This document shows, one piece after another, positions 1-12,982 of a stretch of 64,000 nucleotides of DNA. The notes under the pieces were generated by a model that was not told the origin of the DNA, ran no database searches, and worked only from the letters and a program-made list of their open reading frames with translations. This stretch comes from Sinonovacula constricta (Eukaryota; Mollusca; Bivalvia; Cardiida; Solecurtidae): positions 23,277,954-23,341,953 of the forward strand of contig CM017556.1 of the NCBI GenBank assembly GCA_007844125.1, given 5' to 3'. Every line of letters begins with the position of its first letter. Position 1 is the stretch's first letter. The translations under genes were made by a program, and so were the position numbers.

Positions 1-57
1 GCCTAAGTTCTTATTAGAATATGCTATGAAATATATGTTTTGCACTGTTTTTCTCAG

Positions 58-160
58 CGCTATTTGATTAAGGCGCCATACAGCTTTGTACTATTAACTT
101 CATTACTGCAAAATACACACGACACTGTTGAATTCTACGAAGATAACTGCAAGTTTCACA
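58..160 (+). CDS. Candidate internal exon of an unidentified gene
   Basis: The segment follows a pyrimidine-rich acceptor (ttgcactgtttttctcag) and ends at a good donor (cacagtaagc). Read in phase 0 it is open for 34 codons and ends in phase 1. The peptide starts RYLIKAPYSF and contains VEFYEDNCKF; I recognise no domain. The gene would begin left of the window. A phase-1 acceptor at 951 followed by about ten codons and TAA is one possible end, but too short to trust. A chance open frame is quite possible. Confidence 0.25.
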
Positions 161-1527
161 GTAAGCACAGAGTGTTGCTTACTGGCTTACTGCCGTTTTA
201 TATTAGGATGGTCATACAATTCCTATATATAAAGTTTAGTATACCTATGTCTTGTGGTTTATCTTAGTTATAATAAAACACATCAACATATCTGCAACGA
301 AGCCGATCTTATAGCTTGGTCGGTAATAATCAAACGTTAAATCCGTATAACACTCATATAAGAGTTTGAATTCTTTATTTTTAAGATTCTTCGTGTAACC
401 TAAGTATAACTATCTCTTTAGTATCACGTTGACAAAATCTCTTCTTTGATATGATTTTGCAACGTCTGCGTAAGCAAGCTTTTATATAATGAAACACGTA
501 AAGAGAAACTGAGTTAAAAATCCAGCTTTTTAGGTGTATTATACAATTGACGATAAAAAGAGACACATGTTTCATTAAAACTGTTATTATGTAGCCTGTT
601 ATTAACGATATTAAAACTGGGTCAGTGGTGAGTTTGTATTCAACAAGTCAGACATCGATTAACCACATTATTATTGGGATACGAGACAACTAAATCGAAA
701 AGTACTTGCGCAATGCATTTGCAAATTTGGTTCACAAAAAGGTCGAGTTAATGGCAACATTTATATTGACAGTTCGCGTGAATGCCAATCAAACTACTCA
801 TCTTCAGATGTTTACTGACATAGCGTGTACAAACAGTTTATCTGTGTGTTGTTCTTATCTATGATGTTGATGCATATTTTGCAATATTTCACGGACCATA
901 TTACAGCAAAGGCCAGTCTGTGGTTATATACATGTTCTCAACCTTACAGGCAATGCTCGTGTGCATAAAGACTTTGACTAAGAAGGCATATTTTTAAACT
1001 CGTATTGGGATTAGTATGTAAATTTTCATTCCAACCTAGGTACAGTCGATTTAGCAACCTGATATGATGATGATAATAATTGTTTAAATATCAACAAAAA
1101 TGAATTTGAACTATTTTGTACTAAATCATATACTAGTTTTAAGACGCACGTCGAGTTATGACCGTTGGTTCTAAACGCGTGCTTGCCTACATGTAAGTAA
1201 TGTCTAAAATTGTTATTTAAATAAGCATTGCAATAAAATACAAGTTTACGATTACCATATATTTCTGAATGCTTCTAATTCATGTTTAAGTATTTAGTAG
1301 CTCGTGAAATAATGTTAGAGGCTGCCGTTTTGGCGTTGGCCCACATTCTCATTTGTAATGATTATATCTGCCTTTTAAAAACATTATATGTTTCGTCCAT
1401 TAAAGATAGCTTGCAGAAGGTAATGTTGAACGTATAAACGCTGCATCACGAATATCCTGGGATAGTGAATATACAGTCAAGTTGTTATCTAAATGCGGGT
1501 ATTGATATACATACATACATACATACA

Positions 1528-1561
<34 letters not shown>

Positions 1562-3577
1562 CATACAAATATATATATATATATATATACATATATATAT
1601 GTATGATATAATATTTGTGTGTTTATACATTGCAATATGTTGAACAATTAAGAATGACAACTACTAAAGTATGATAGATGGATAAAATCAGTACTTAAAC
1701 AAGTTTCATTTATGCGAGTAGGAAATACACACACTTCCGTTGGAAAATAACGAGAAAAGTATTCACGCTAATGGCAAGATGATTTGTTGTTTCTTCAATT
1801 TTATCAAGACCCGACCGCCTCGGGTAGCCTCGGACATGACTTTCAATTACATAGATATCTTAACGTGCGTATCATGACAAAACGAAATTGACAAATTCTT
1901 TTATCACTGGTGCATTAACCTAGCAGTCGCTATCTGGTCAAGGAGCGCATTCGTATGACAAAACACTTTACTTTCAAGCCCATTTCCTTAAGAAGTAATT
2001 ACCCTGCATTATATAAGATGTACGACAACTTAAAAATGCTAGCTAAAATATACTGCATGGTTTTATAAAATCTTGAAGTATCGTTATACAATGTAATGTT
2101 GTGTGAATATAAATAGTTTAAAATACATATTAGTATGTATGCGTTCATGCACAAACCGCTCTTAGAACTAATAAAGCATAATTATGGACGTAAATGTGTT
2201 CTTGCTTACCGGTTTAACAATAACAAAACGTTTAATTATTACATTGTGAATGACTTCTCATCTACAAAATACCCATTTACATGAGCATTGATATACTTTC
2301 CTGCTGGTAATTGGCCAATAAAGTACGATGATCAGTTCAAACAACAAATCACAATGTTTCTAATAATTGCTACATCGCGAATTCATTTTTCACACCCTCA
2401 TGCTACAAAATGATTGAATAATTAGGATTAATCGAACAAAACACAGCCGCGTTCGTTTCACAAATATTCCTCCATTTTTAAATAGTTAGACTTGCGGACT
2501 CGTCTCGGAGATAAAATGTCAATTCATCACTCGTCTAATACATAACCACCCATACGGAGATTTGACTCCCCTAGTCCCAATGTGTTTTATGTTCCTGTAT
2601 AGCTCTGGCAGGTGTCCAAATAATATTATAAGATAACAGATTCTCAAGTTTGGAGAAGTAGAGATCACACTTCCGCCTGTCCGAAGACTTTCGCACACTT
2701 CATCCATTGCACTTTGGCTGATGTTCCAGGAGTGTACATTATTTTTAAATAAACCTGTTTTATAGTCATGATTCGTGTACACCAATAATGTGATTACCTA
2801 GAAATTCGATAATGCATATTACTCACATTCTTTTCTTAAAATTGTAAGTTTAGGCTGTTTGTCAATTACATATCCTCTGGCATTTCTTCAGCTAGTCATA
2901 TTTTATCTGATAAGTCTTGACGCAGAAAATTTAATCGTTCTGAACAAAATCACGTTTAACTCATCTGATTGCCACTCTTAACTGTGCCCAGAAGATAAGC
3001 ACGGTTTCATACTCTAGAACATAATTGTGTGCCTACGCTAGCTAATATATCACGGCCGGGTGTGCAGCATTCTTTTTGGATAGCTTTATGGCATGAATTC
3101 AATTTGTAAATTCGCCCATGTTAAAGCACGAAGGCAATGACTGTCATCGTTAAAATCAACTTGGCACGCTATTCATTGATCGGCTTTTACTTAACAACAG
3201 CAAGCAAGAGAAAGAAGCAAAGCGACGACACACTAAAGTAACAGTTACTTTAATTAAAGTTTAACAAGTTAAAAGACAAAAACGAAAAACAAAATGTTAC
3301 TTAGAACATAATAATATTTGGTTTTAAAGCCTGGGAAATTCAAATATCAAGTAAGCTTGTTTTATACACGTCGGTTCAAATGCAAAACTCTTACTATAGT
3401 GCATTCACAAGATATTATCATTTAATATTGTAAATTATTTTTTCATTCAGTTGTGTTTGTTTAATTTGTTTTTTTTTTCAAATCCATTTTTACAAGTACA
3501 AATGGTCTCAACAACTATGTTGAACCATATTCTCACAACTAAAACCTTTGCCTTAGCTCATAAATGTTAATTGATAA
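161..3577. other. No gene recognised; AT-rich intron or intergenic sequence
   Basis: Apart from the simple repeat at 1505-1605, I see no convincing exon or element. The 88-codon minus-strand open frame at 2519-2785 has no recognisable domain or splice context. A GC-rich patch at 1806-1840 holds an imperfect palindrome and is unassigned. Confidence 0.4.
1505..1605. repeat. Microsatellite (ATAC)n followed by (AT)n
   Basis: About twelve uninterrupted ATAC units (1507-1556) are followed by interrupted AT dinucleotide runs to about 1605. The short open frame across it is low-complexity translation of the repeat. Confidence 0.95.
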
Positions 3578-3853
3578 TTGTATTTTATGCCATTCCAACA
3601 AGATTTCAGTTTTTGGAGACAGTGTCCAAGCAATGCAGATACGGTCCTGCCTTTACAATGTATTGCTTGCCGTAGACACCTGGCATGATACCTAAGCTCT
3701 GTCACATCCTGACATCGGTCCGACCAGTTGTAGAATATCCTTGACGGTTAGCAAAGGTGCTAAATAACGAACGTTTCAAAGAATTTAAATTATTTCCGAT
3801 CCAAGATCACACCAGGGGCATAGCGTCCTTAGAAGCGACGCTACCAGGTCCGG
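3578..3853 (-). mobile_element. tRNA-derived SINE, family 1, diverged copy
   Basis: Shares an ordered series of words with the better copy at 11175-11485: 'ttggagacagtgtcca', a 'gacacctggcat' block, 'catcctgacatcgg', and the terminal 'gctaccaggtccgg'. The tRNA-like head lies at the high-coordinate end, so the element reads on the minus strand. The head region (3795-3853) is degenerate and the B box is no longer clear. Confidence 0.75.
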
Positions 3854-6057
3854 AAATTTCAGATGAAATAAACTAAACTCCCACTTGTGAAATCTCACTC
3901 TGAATCTTCTAATGTACAACTATTGTTAACTATTAACATATGTTGATTACATTTATCAAGTACTTTACTGGAACTGGTACTCTTTAACAGAGAAAATTGT
4001 ATACTTAAAGAAGATACCTGTTTTATTTTGCATTTTGAAGACCTCGTGGGCCAATATTCTGAAAGTCAACGTTACATAATCCTATGCAGCTGATGACATG
4101 TATTTTTGCATTTGTTTTCCTTTGTAGTTCGTAAAACCTGAACATTTGCATCATGTGCGATCGAGGTCACACTGTTCACTTTTTTACTAGTCAGTGTTAT
4201 GTGTAAAGTAAGTAACTTTTGCTCTACACAATTCACAATTGAGCAATGTACTTTTGTGCATCTGTCTATACGCCACCTTAACTAACTTGATAACAACACA
4301 TTGCTCTACTCAATCAATAATTAAGCAAACAAACAAGAGACATATTTATTGCTTCCATATCACAAAAACTGTGTAAAATACTCACGAAAAGTTAAATGCA
4401 GAGGAATAGTCGATTGTATGTAAAATATTGATACTACATATAATATGTATATATTTACTGCATACGCATAAATCCTATATGCTATTTATGCTCATTTGGT
4501 TAATTTTTTAATGATAAGCAATTAAAAAACACAGATACTATTAATCGACCACTGAGCGTGTGATATCAAAACACAGACAAATCATTATGCATAAATGCAT
4601 AAACTTCCTATATTAACCTGTCTGACCATACCCCGATATCATTGAAAATTAAGAAGATATCATATCCATGTTACTACAACCGTGTCTTATTGCATGTTTA
4701 CTTTATCACGTTAGACTGCGGGTTTATTGTTTCCCAACACATTTGTTTATTTATTTATGAATATACGATACGAGGAAACATATAAAATGTCTAACTTTTG
4801 TCTGCCGCAGCATTATTTATGACTTCTTGCTTGTCAAATCTGACCTTGGAACAGACTTTGTCCATAGATGAATGTGTTTGGTTACCTATTGCATTATGAA
4901 ATATACATATAAAATATATTGACTCGAAGCATATGCATCGCGACGATGCAAGCGTTGGCCATTTGAGGAATCTACGTAAATGTTAAAAGAACAAAACGGT
5001 CAGCCAGCATGCAGTAAAGTTACAATTTATCAAATAGCACAGCCTTAATTTAATTTTGATAATGTTGATAACGACATCGACAATCTTTTAAGAATAATAA
5101 AAGCAGCAGGAACACGCACCTAACCGTTCTTGTTCATATATTGTATATTGTAGTCGGAACTTAATTAAAGCATGTACACACAATAACCGCTGTTAATATA
5201 ATTAAATAAAATAATACATTACAGCCAATGCTTGCAAGATTTTCCAAAAATGGCATAATATCATATAATTGGATGCACTAAATTGTGAATGCTAATATTT
5301 TGGACTATTTTAAAAGCATTTGGTGATGAGTGCAAGAACTAAAGCCCGTGGTTTTAAGTCCGAAGTGTTGTGTCAGCCAATCAAATCACATTTTCGTATT
5401 GTATCTATATGTAGTATTTCTTCATTATTGTACTGGCCTGATTGGCCAAGTTAATAAATCAAGTACTGTATGTAAACCTGACACATGATAATACAGACAA
5501 TGCAATACCACACAAAATGGGAAGAAGATACCCCGATATTACCATGACAAACATTAAAAGACCCATTGATAATTTGGTACAATAATTCCGTGCTCTCGGA
5601 AATTTACGTTTCAAGTACATCAGAAGAAAATCAAGCGTAAACTTTCATATAAATGCTTCTTATCACGACTGAAATGCATAAACAACTACAACCTGAAACA
5701 TCGTGTGAACGATTTGTTTGGTCTTGTTTTTGTTAAGCACTGGTTGCAGGTGTCAATACAAGATCAGCTATCAATCGGCCATTTTACCGACAGCTGTATT
5801 AATCACAGTTTAGCTGACACATGAACTGCATTCCTTGTCACTATTATTTTGTTTCTCATACATGTGTTTATGTGAAGATTTTTTTACTAGTACACACTTA
5901 GTCAAATGGCTCTTTTAGTAGGGACACATGTATTCTAAGGTGCAATAGACTTAAGCTGTATCTGTCGCGTATGTATGGCCTTATTACATGGCACTTATCT
6001 TAACAGCAGGCAAGGTGATTATAAATAACAGTTGTTTCTGCTACATTATCCTTTCAG
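3854..6057. other. No gene recognised
   Basis: Two acceptor-like sites (before 4041 and before 4128) are followed by short frames of 17 and 20 codons ending in stops. They are no longer than chance allows. A perfect 7-bp inverted repeat with a 3-bp loop lies at 4934-4950. Nothing else stands out. Confidence 0.4.
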
Positions 6058-6113
6058 AAAATTAAACAATCTGGTGAGTGGAGAGGAATATTTTCGTGGA
6101 GCATTAATCAAAG
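6058..6113 (+). CDS. Candidate small internal exon, phase 0 to 2
   Basis: A strong acceptor (ctacattatcctttcag) precedes a 56-nt open segment. It encodes a peptide starting KIKQSGEWRG with two tryptophans and ends CAAAG at a GTATAG donor. It leaves two bases over, which fits the next candidate exon at 7908. No domain is recognised. The neighbouring element at 7503-7662 would lie in the intron. The evidence is splice sites, phase fit and composition only. Confidence 0.3.
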
Positions 6114-7502
6114 GTATAGTACTTCTTTTAAATTCTGATAAACTTACTTTGCTGTTTTTTGCTACTTATGTGTTTATCTGTTATTCCCTTTGTCCTTCAC
6201 TTTGAATTAAAATAAAGTTTTAAGCAGGGCTTTTTATTTAAGTATTGTCTTGAAAAACAACTTTTTGCCGCGCCTAAAATGCTAAGCATAACAGACTTGA
6301 AGAATAGTACACACACATTAATTTGAGTTAAAGAAAAATAACTTATTTTACGGTAAAAATGTGAACAAGTTTAACTAAAGTCAACAAGAAAAGAAACAAC
6401 AACAACAAAACACACACACACAATTAAATAAAACACAACAAAACGAAACAAAACAACAAACAACAATCGACAGAACTACTAATAGTTAACATAGTGACAA
6501 CATATGAACGATTGTTTGTAGCTTTTTTGTGTTTTTTTTTCTATTTTCTGTATTGACAACAACACACACTTTTAGCTGAGATGCTGTTGCTTACTATTTA
6601 CAAGTTACCTTTCTATGTAGACTCTTAAAAACATTTACACATTTTGCCGTATACTCTTCTTTGAATAATATATAGTCCAAGTCAAGTTTTGGTTTTGTAC
6701 ATTTTACACTTTTTTCAAAATATTCATTTGGTTCAACAGTTCTTGGGTTTCTTTTATTTCTAGTTTTCCACTATCGCTTTTTGATTACTACACTGCACAG
6801 TGACAGGAAGAAATTCATTTAGAGGATTTAATGAAATCCCAATTATACGGACTGTGATTGGATTGTCCTTCAATTGGCGTGATGCATCTTGTTAATTGTA
6901 TTGGCAGAAAATATTGAATTCTCTATTCCACTGTTCTATATAATTACGTGTCTATTAGCATGAGGAAACGGATTTTCTATTTCTTGTTTACAAATGGTTA
7001 AATTGTGTATTACACGTATACGAATGTCAGACATAAACACATACGAATGGAGCAATATTGTATCTGACCGTTGTTTTTTTTTTCATTTACATTACACAAG
7101 CATAAATTTACATAAAGGTAGCTCTTACAAATATAGCTTTTGTTTATAAATGCGATTTTATAAACAACACACTCAGATATTAATTATGTATTTCAGAATC
7201 TATTCCAAAATCAGTAGATCAGTAAATTCAACTCTACAGTTGGTTTAATCACTATTAGGCATTTGTGGTAAGAATTGAAACATATAATTCTAACGATCGA
7301 GACAATTAGGGACGTTGATAGTTTTACAACAAGACCTGAAAGGAAAACTTTTCATTTTTACCACGGATTCAAAGATAACTAAATTTTAAACAATAATGCA
7401 CTTATTATGCTTAGAGAAGATTTTAAAGTTAGAATTTTATAAAAAGAATATGCATGATCCTAGGTTCGACATACCAAAGTCGTAAAATGATACTGTTTTA
7501 TT

Positions 7503-7662
7503 TACCTGGATAGTGTGACTTGGTGTGGTATCACGCCAGGTGTTCATGGCATGCTAAACACAGTGTTGGCAGCACTATATCTGTTTCTAGTGGACACGAT
7601 CTTCAAATAAATGTCTTCCATTTACTGTTGTTGGAACGAAAAGACCACAAACAAACAAACTA
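7503..7662 (+). mobile_element. tRNA-derived SINE, family 1, 5'-truncated copy with CAAA tail
   Basis: This is the reverse orientation of the family copy at 11175-11485. It retains the body words around 'gcatgccatgaacacc' and 'gtgctgcc' (in reverse complement) and ends on the plus strand in a 'cacaaacaaacaaac' tail near 7655. The tRNA-like head is missing, as expected for 5' truncation during target-primed reverse transcription. Confidence 0.75.
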
Positions 7663-7907
7663 ACGGGTCTCGCCACCAACTACTTTAATCAGAATCTAGT
7701 GAATCAGACTAGTTCTGATCAAAATTGATTTGTTAAAAGCCATTACGCTTTAGAGTTGGTATTAGTTCGAGTAGCATGTTCATTTAAAATTTAAATCAAT
7801 GGACGACAATAATGCTTTATGCAATGTTAAAATAGTGGACGGCACAAAGTTAATCAGATAACGTGAGATTGAGATTAGATTGTGGTTAAATTTCTACTTT
7901 TCTGCAG

Positions 7908-7968
7908 ATGTGTGTTTGACATGGTGTCATCGAATGCAGTGTATCTAAGTGACGAAGTGGCCAAATAG
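7908..7968 (+). CDS. Candidate terminal exon, phase 2
   Basis: Follows a strong acceptor (tttctacttttctgcag). In phase 2 it encodes 19 codons (CVFDMVSSNAVYLSDEVAK) and then TAG. It matches the phase of the exon at 6058-6113, giving a hydrophilic C-terminus. An AATAAA lies at 8269-8274, about 300 bases past the stop. No homology is recognised and the exon is short, so this is a splice-phase hypothesis. Confidence 0.3.
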
Positions 7969-10900
7969 TTAAATGTGGTCTTTCTTACAGCAAAGCACAG
8001 CTTCTTTTATTCTCGTTGATGTGACGCTGACTCGTTTTGTTAATAATCAATTGCACTTAGAAGCTAATAAGATCATATATCAGTACAACTGAAATTTGGG
8101 ATTATACCCTTCATTGACATTACACGCACGGAGCCTAGGAATTCCCCGAATTGAAGTAATACATTTTCCCTATTTGAAAATTCATTGTGCCATGTTATAC
8201 TCCTCACAACAATTACTTCACAAATAGGTCTTCATACCTCGTCGACGACCAAAACATTCGTTAAAGTTAATAAAAACAGCCACGATATGTGGATCTGTCT
8301 TAATTATTCAAAGAAAAATAAAAGTATTTATACACGACAGTATTATGACAACCAATACATTTTCTGTGATATTTGACTTTTAACTTTTCTTTAATAAATA
8401 GACGAAAAATAACAATATTTTAAAATTAATACAACTTATTGAAGCTTTCTTATAATAATTTTTAAATTTTTTAGACATTTTCAGACTTATTAATTATAAA
8501 TTTACACATTTTCTACGGTTCTTTCTATAATATTATTGACATTTTTTGCAACATTCTCATAGAAAATTCTAAATTTATAAACGTTGCCTTGTGAGCTTTT
8601 AAATCTCTCTGAACAACAAAAAATATGTTCACTGTCGGTCTTGTCTCCTAGAAATAAAGATTCTGTCAAATTCTGATGCGTTCCCATGCCCCTATTAAAT
8701 AATTCCTCAGGGAGTGTTCAGCGACAGTTGACATTCATTTGTTATCTTAATTTCTCCGAAAGTCCTGGAAGCCTTCAAAAGTAAAGAGAAAACTTCATAT
8801 TTACATTGGCACAATGAACAAAGAGGTCGCATCTGTTTAAATTCATGGTGGTGCTTCTACTAAACCAAACACACACGTTAGAACAATACCATAGCATCTT
8901 TTTCCCACCTCAACAGTACTTTTTAACAATGGGAACTTCTCAAAAGTCATTTTTTTTTACTTTAAACTCCGACTTTTTTATCACATTTGCTGGCATTAAT
9001 TGTAACAAAAATACAATATTGCATATGTCAGTGGTAGAAAAATATCCAATAAGCTTCATACTGAAATATAACCGACAATAAACTGTTGTAACTGAGGGTT
9101 GTATACTAAACATGTTGGTTATAATATGGGACATTAGATACATATTTTTTGGTGTGGAAAATGCATACATCTCAGGAAAATAAACAATTCAATAGTTTCC
9201 GCAGCTACAACTATATCTAGCCAAATATCCAAAACCTATAAAAACAATTGATTACAGAGAAATTTTTATGTAACCAGTTTTCCTTTGAAAAAAGCTATAA
9301 GTGCAAGGTAATTGTTGTCTTAACTAATAAGGCAACACTTTCTTAGTTTCATTTTACCCACTGGCTGTTCTAAGGCCGTAAATGTTGTAGTTACAAGTTC
9401 CTTTTTCAGAAACATCTCGTCTCATTACTTTTTATCTCTTTTTCAAGCTTTTTTTTTTACCTTTGTCTAGTGCTAGATTAGGTTTTTTTTTCACGATACA
9501 ATCACTTAACACTGAGAACAATATTCTAAAATACAAATTAAATATCAACAATTTTGTCAATGTCTGTCATTCTTAAATCATGACGAAGTCGTGTTATTAA
9601 TGAATTACGAAAATTTGCAACATGATTGATGTTTATGTTAGTAGATACAGGGGCTAGCTTCAAAGTAAAATATTAAGAAAATACAATTTAACGTCAATCT
9701 AGTTCACAAAATTGAAATTTTAAACCGATACATAATATGTACACTAAGGGTTCTTAGACATCATATTCCAAAAGAAAATTTCATTTCAATTTCAAATTAA
9801 ACGTTGAAACGAGGTCTTTGAAACTCGACATTCTACAACTGTTTAGCAAAAATATTGTAAATTTGATTTGCTTGTTGTATATCTTATCTAAAAAATAAAA
9901 GCACATTATTACTTTTAATTTTGTCGTATAAGATGTCCAATCCTCATGCGTTGAATTGTGTCCAGTCCATTTCTTATATGTAAGAAATAATAAATGTGCA
10001 ACAAAAAATGAATGAACAATGCACACTGGTTAATATATATAAAGTACAATGATAAAGCTATGTCCAGAAAAAGAAGATTGCACAGTAAAGACCAATATAC
10101 ACAGTGCGCACAAAATATAATGGCAAATAATGATCGATGTACAATTATAAATTTATGTTCAAAAGTGCTTTTTCATTTTACGTACATTATGTAGTTGTGA
10201 CTGCACGTTAAACGTAAGCTTTGGTCTGTAGAGTGTGACAAGCTATAACGGCTTTTCAAAAGCACTATTTCAATATGCTACTGACATCAATATTTGTTTT
10301 ACTCATTGATTTGTAAAAACAATGTTTACATGGAAAGAAAGTTCTTATACACAGTATATTCAACGAAATCTTTTAGCCAATAGAAAACACTGAAATTGTC
10401 CTACCTGTTTTGCCTAATATTTACATGTATTTTTCACATATGTTGGTTTTAGTTCTTGACTGCGACGGAGGTATACACTGATATATGATTGAACCGAAAT
10501 GTCACAACAGACATTGTATACAATATGTTTTAGTATCGAGAACAACGCAACATGATAGCTGCATACGCTGTTACTTTCGGCATTGGCAATACTTCGTTAA
10601 AGCTTTAGACAGTAAAGTCCCATAAATGTAAATATATGCGACCTACCTTGGACCTAATTGTACATCATGGTGCAACTTTAAAGTAAATGTATATTAGATA
10701 TATTTTGTAATCAAATTTAGAACTGACAGTATCTCAGTTAGTACTTCATTCCTCATTGAGACATAAGGCACCCTATATCCTGGGCACTGCTGACAATCAA
10801 TATATACATTATTTGCTTTTACCTACAAGTCATATGACGTGTGTTTAGTTTCGACATTTCTAAGACTGTCTATTGCTTTCGGAATGAGGGACAAGTCTGT

Positions 10901-11174
10901 TTGTTCGAAGTCTTAAAGTATTTTAAATATACATTTAGCGATAACCGAAGTTTGATTGTGTATACGCTCAAAATATGCAACTTGTTAAGGGGTTTTTATT
11001 TAAATAAACAGAAAATTCTTGACTTGGAAATCAATAAATGGTCCTTAGCACTTATCTGAGGCAAGTTTACGAACAAACCCCTCTCATCATAATAATTCTC
11101 CGCAGACTACATTTTCGGAGGAATTAGGGATTGCTCAAAAACTTATATTCTTGTCGAAACAGACTAGACGTGAG
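7969..11174. other. No gene recognised; strongly AT-rich
   Basis: The stretch contains several short open frames on both strands (for example 8502-8687 minus and 8845-9081 plus). They have no recognisable motifs and no consistent splice context. Poly-T and poly-A runs are frequent. I see no element boundaries. Confidence 0.4.
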
Positions 11175-11485
11175 TAGTTTGTTTGTTGGGTTTATTGTCC
11201 CATCAACAGTATTTCAATTATCTGGAGACGGTGTCCACTTAAAGCAGATATAGTGCTGCCGTCACTGTCAACAGCGTGCCGTGAACACCTGGCATACCAC
11301 AGCCAGTCACATTATCCTGACACCGGGCCAACCAGTGGTGGATCTACCATTATATTTGCTTGCGTGTTAGCAAGGGAGGTACTCAACTACCATTTTGACG
11401 TCTTTGGTATGCTGCGGCCCGGGATCGAACCCGGGGCCTCCCGTACATAGAGTCGACTCTCTACCGATTGTGCTACCAGGTCCGG
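11175..11485 (-). mobile_element. tRNA-derived SINE, family 1, best-preserved copy
   Basis: The minus strand begins with a tRNA-like head (11485 down to about 11414). It has an A box close to consensus (tagcacaatcgg) and a canonical B box (ggttcgatccc). A tRNA-unrelated body follows, then a 3' end 'cccaacaaacaaac', the CAAA tail of many SINEs. The 7-bp direct repeat TGAGTAG flanks it at 11171-11177 and 11490-11496 and fits a target-site duplication. An open frame inside (11253-11450) is incidental. Related copies are at 3578, 7503 and 18790. Confidence 0.88.
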
Positions 11486-12704
11486 TACCTGAGTAGTGTG
11501 CACAGGCATGTTTCAGTTGTAAACATGTATACTGTAATAGGTTCAACTACTTGATAAAGTAAGTATCTTGTAATAGAGATGGACCTGAAATAAAGATACT
11601 TGACTGAGCAGCGCGTTAAAAACAGAGCTCAAAAGAAGATGCAACATGGCGAGTGTTGTTAGAACCATGAACTTGTAAATGTATGCGCAGCATGTGGTTT
11701 CAGTATACATTAAGGGATGTACAGATACTATTTGGGGAAGTTTAAACGGCTGCTAAAGTTCTCCTTTAAAATGGTATAATCGATCATTTCATTCAGATTA
11801 CACGGCGTTGTCTTCTCGAAACGTGTCTTTATTGCAAGGATGGTGCTCACCAAGATAATTTTGAAGTCAACATGTTTTGATAGCAACGAGTCGCCTTTTA
11901 AGAGCTTTTAGTTTATGAAATTGTATAGGAATTCTTGTCGATTGTATACTCTATATATTTTCGTTTAAAATATGTTGATAGTGTCCCTAATAAATGTTCG
12001 TTTCTATGTTTGTATCACAGTTGTGTTAAATTTTGTGTTCCATTGTATAGTCCATGGTTTGCTGTGCTGCAAATGATAAAAGGTAACACCACTCCGCCCT
12101 TAATCTTATCGACGTTTAAATATCATAAAGGCTTTACTGTGTACTTGGACATTGGCATGAATTGTGGAACTTTTACATCTCAGCATATTGGAATGTAACC
12201 TAGATTTTCCTGCTAATGGCACTATCACATATCCTGGAGGTTTCATTAGAATAATTCGGAATTCTATGTGGTAACTGCGTTAAATGCTATACGGTGGTTT
12301 TAACTAAAAGCTTCAATGTTGATCTTTTTCATGTAGTTAAAAATGTAGCACGTTCGACATTTACGCTATGTATATCGATTTTAGATAGGTTTTGATACAT
12401 TTTAAAATTTATGATAACTCATATTGCTGTTCTTCTATATGCCATATATTTTCTGTTAATTTCAATAATCACGTCATGTAAGTAAACTTTTTTCACGTAC
12501 TTTAATATTTACGCACGACAACTCTTTTTATCTCTTCAAAAAAGTAACAGAAACAAAGGGCGAAGACCTAATGAATGCCACATCCAGTTGTCTCCAATGG
12601 ATGAAGATGTCAACGTAATACAGTGAGGAAAATACTATCTACTGGTCTTCGATGGATGGAACAACACTTTAATAATCATAGGAAGTAAGACGTCGACAAT
12701 TGCC

Positions 12705-12779
12705 ATGACTTCTACGTGGCTGATTTCCATGCTTCTTCAGTGGTGCCTGGGCATCTTGGAGTTCACTAGTCTTCACGGG
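12705..12779 (+). CDS. Exon 1 of a secreted cysteine-rich protein gene (signal peptide)
   Basis: ATG at 12705 opens a 25-codon exon encoding a hydrophobic, signal-peptide-like start (MTSTWLISMLLQWCLGILEF) and ending CACGGG at a GTAAGAG donor in phase 0. The next exon, at 15535, also starts in phase 0, and the joined protein is 137 aa. I chose this start because it supplies the signal peptide, has a good donor and is in phase. An alternative is initiation at the ATG at 15508 just upstream of exon 2, which also gives a hydrophobic start, but that lies in the pyrimidine tract of a strong acceptor. Intron 1 (about 2.75 kb) holds a mariner insertion. Confidence 0.5.
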
Positions 12780-12982
12780 GTAAGAGGATTCCTATTAAAA
12801 CAGGGTAGCGTTTTGTCTTGAAATGTGTAATCAACTTGTTCCTTAGGTAGCAAGAAATAGGAAGTAGTAATGCGTTAGTCAATTATTTGCATTGTCCATG
12901 CACATAACATACTGATTAAGGTCTTATTAATCCCTAATGAATAGGTAAGTAAGAAAAGGTCCTATCACAATAACCACATATA

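Noticed and set aside
1806..1892. GC-rich patch with an acceptor-like start and about 28 open codons
   Set aside because: The patch is palindromic and open on both strands, so coding cannot be distinguished from a repeat.
4041..4190. Two acceptor-like sites followed by short open frames
   Set aside because: Frames of 17-20 codons are expected by chance in this base composition.
8845..9081. 78-codon plus-strand open frame in a very AT-rich stretch
   Set aside because: It has no recognisable motif and overlaps an equally long frame on the other strand.
11253..11450. 65-codon plus-strand open frame
   Set aside because: It lies inside the SINE and ends in the tRNA-like B-box region.
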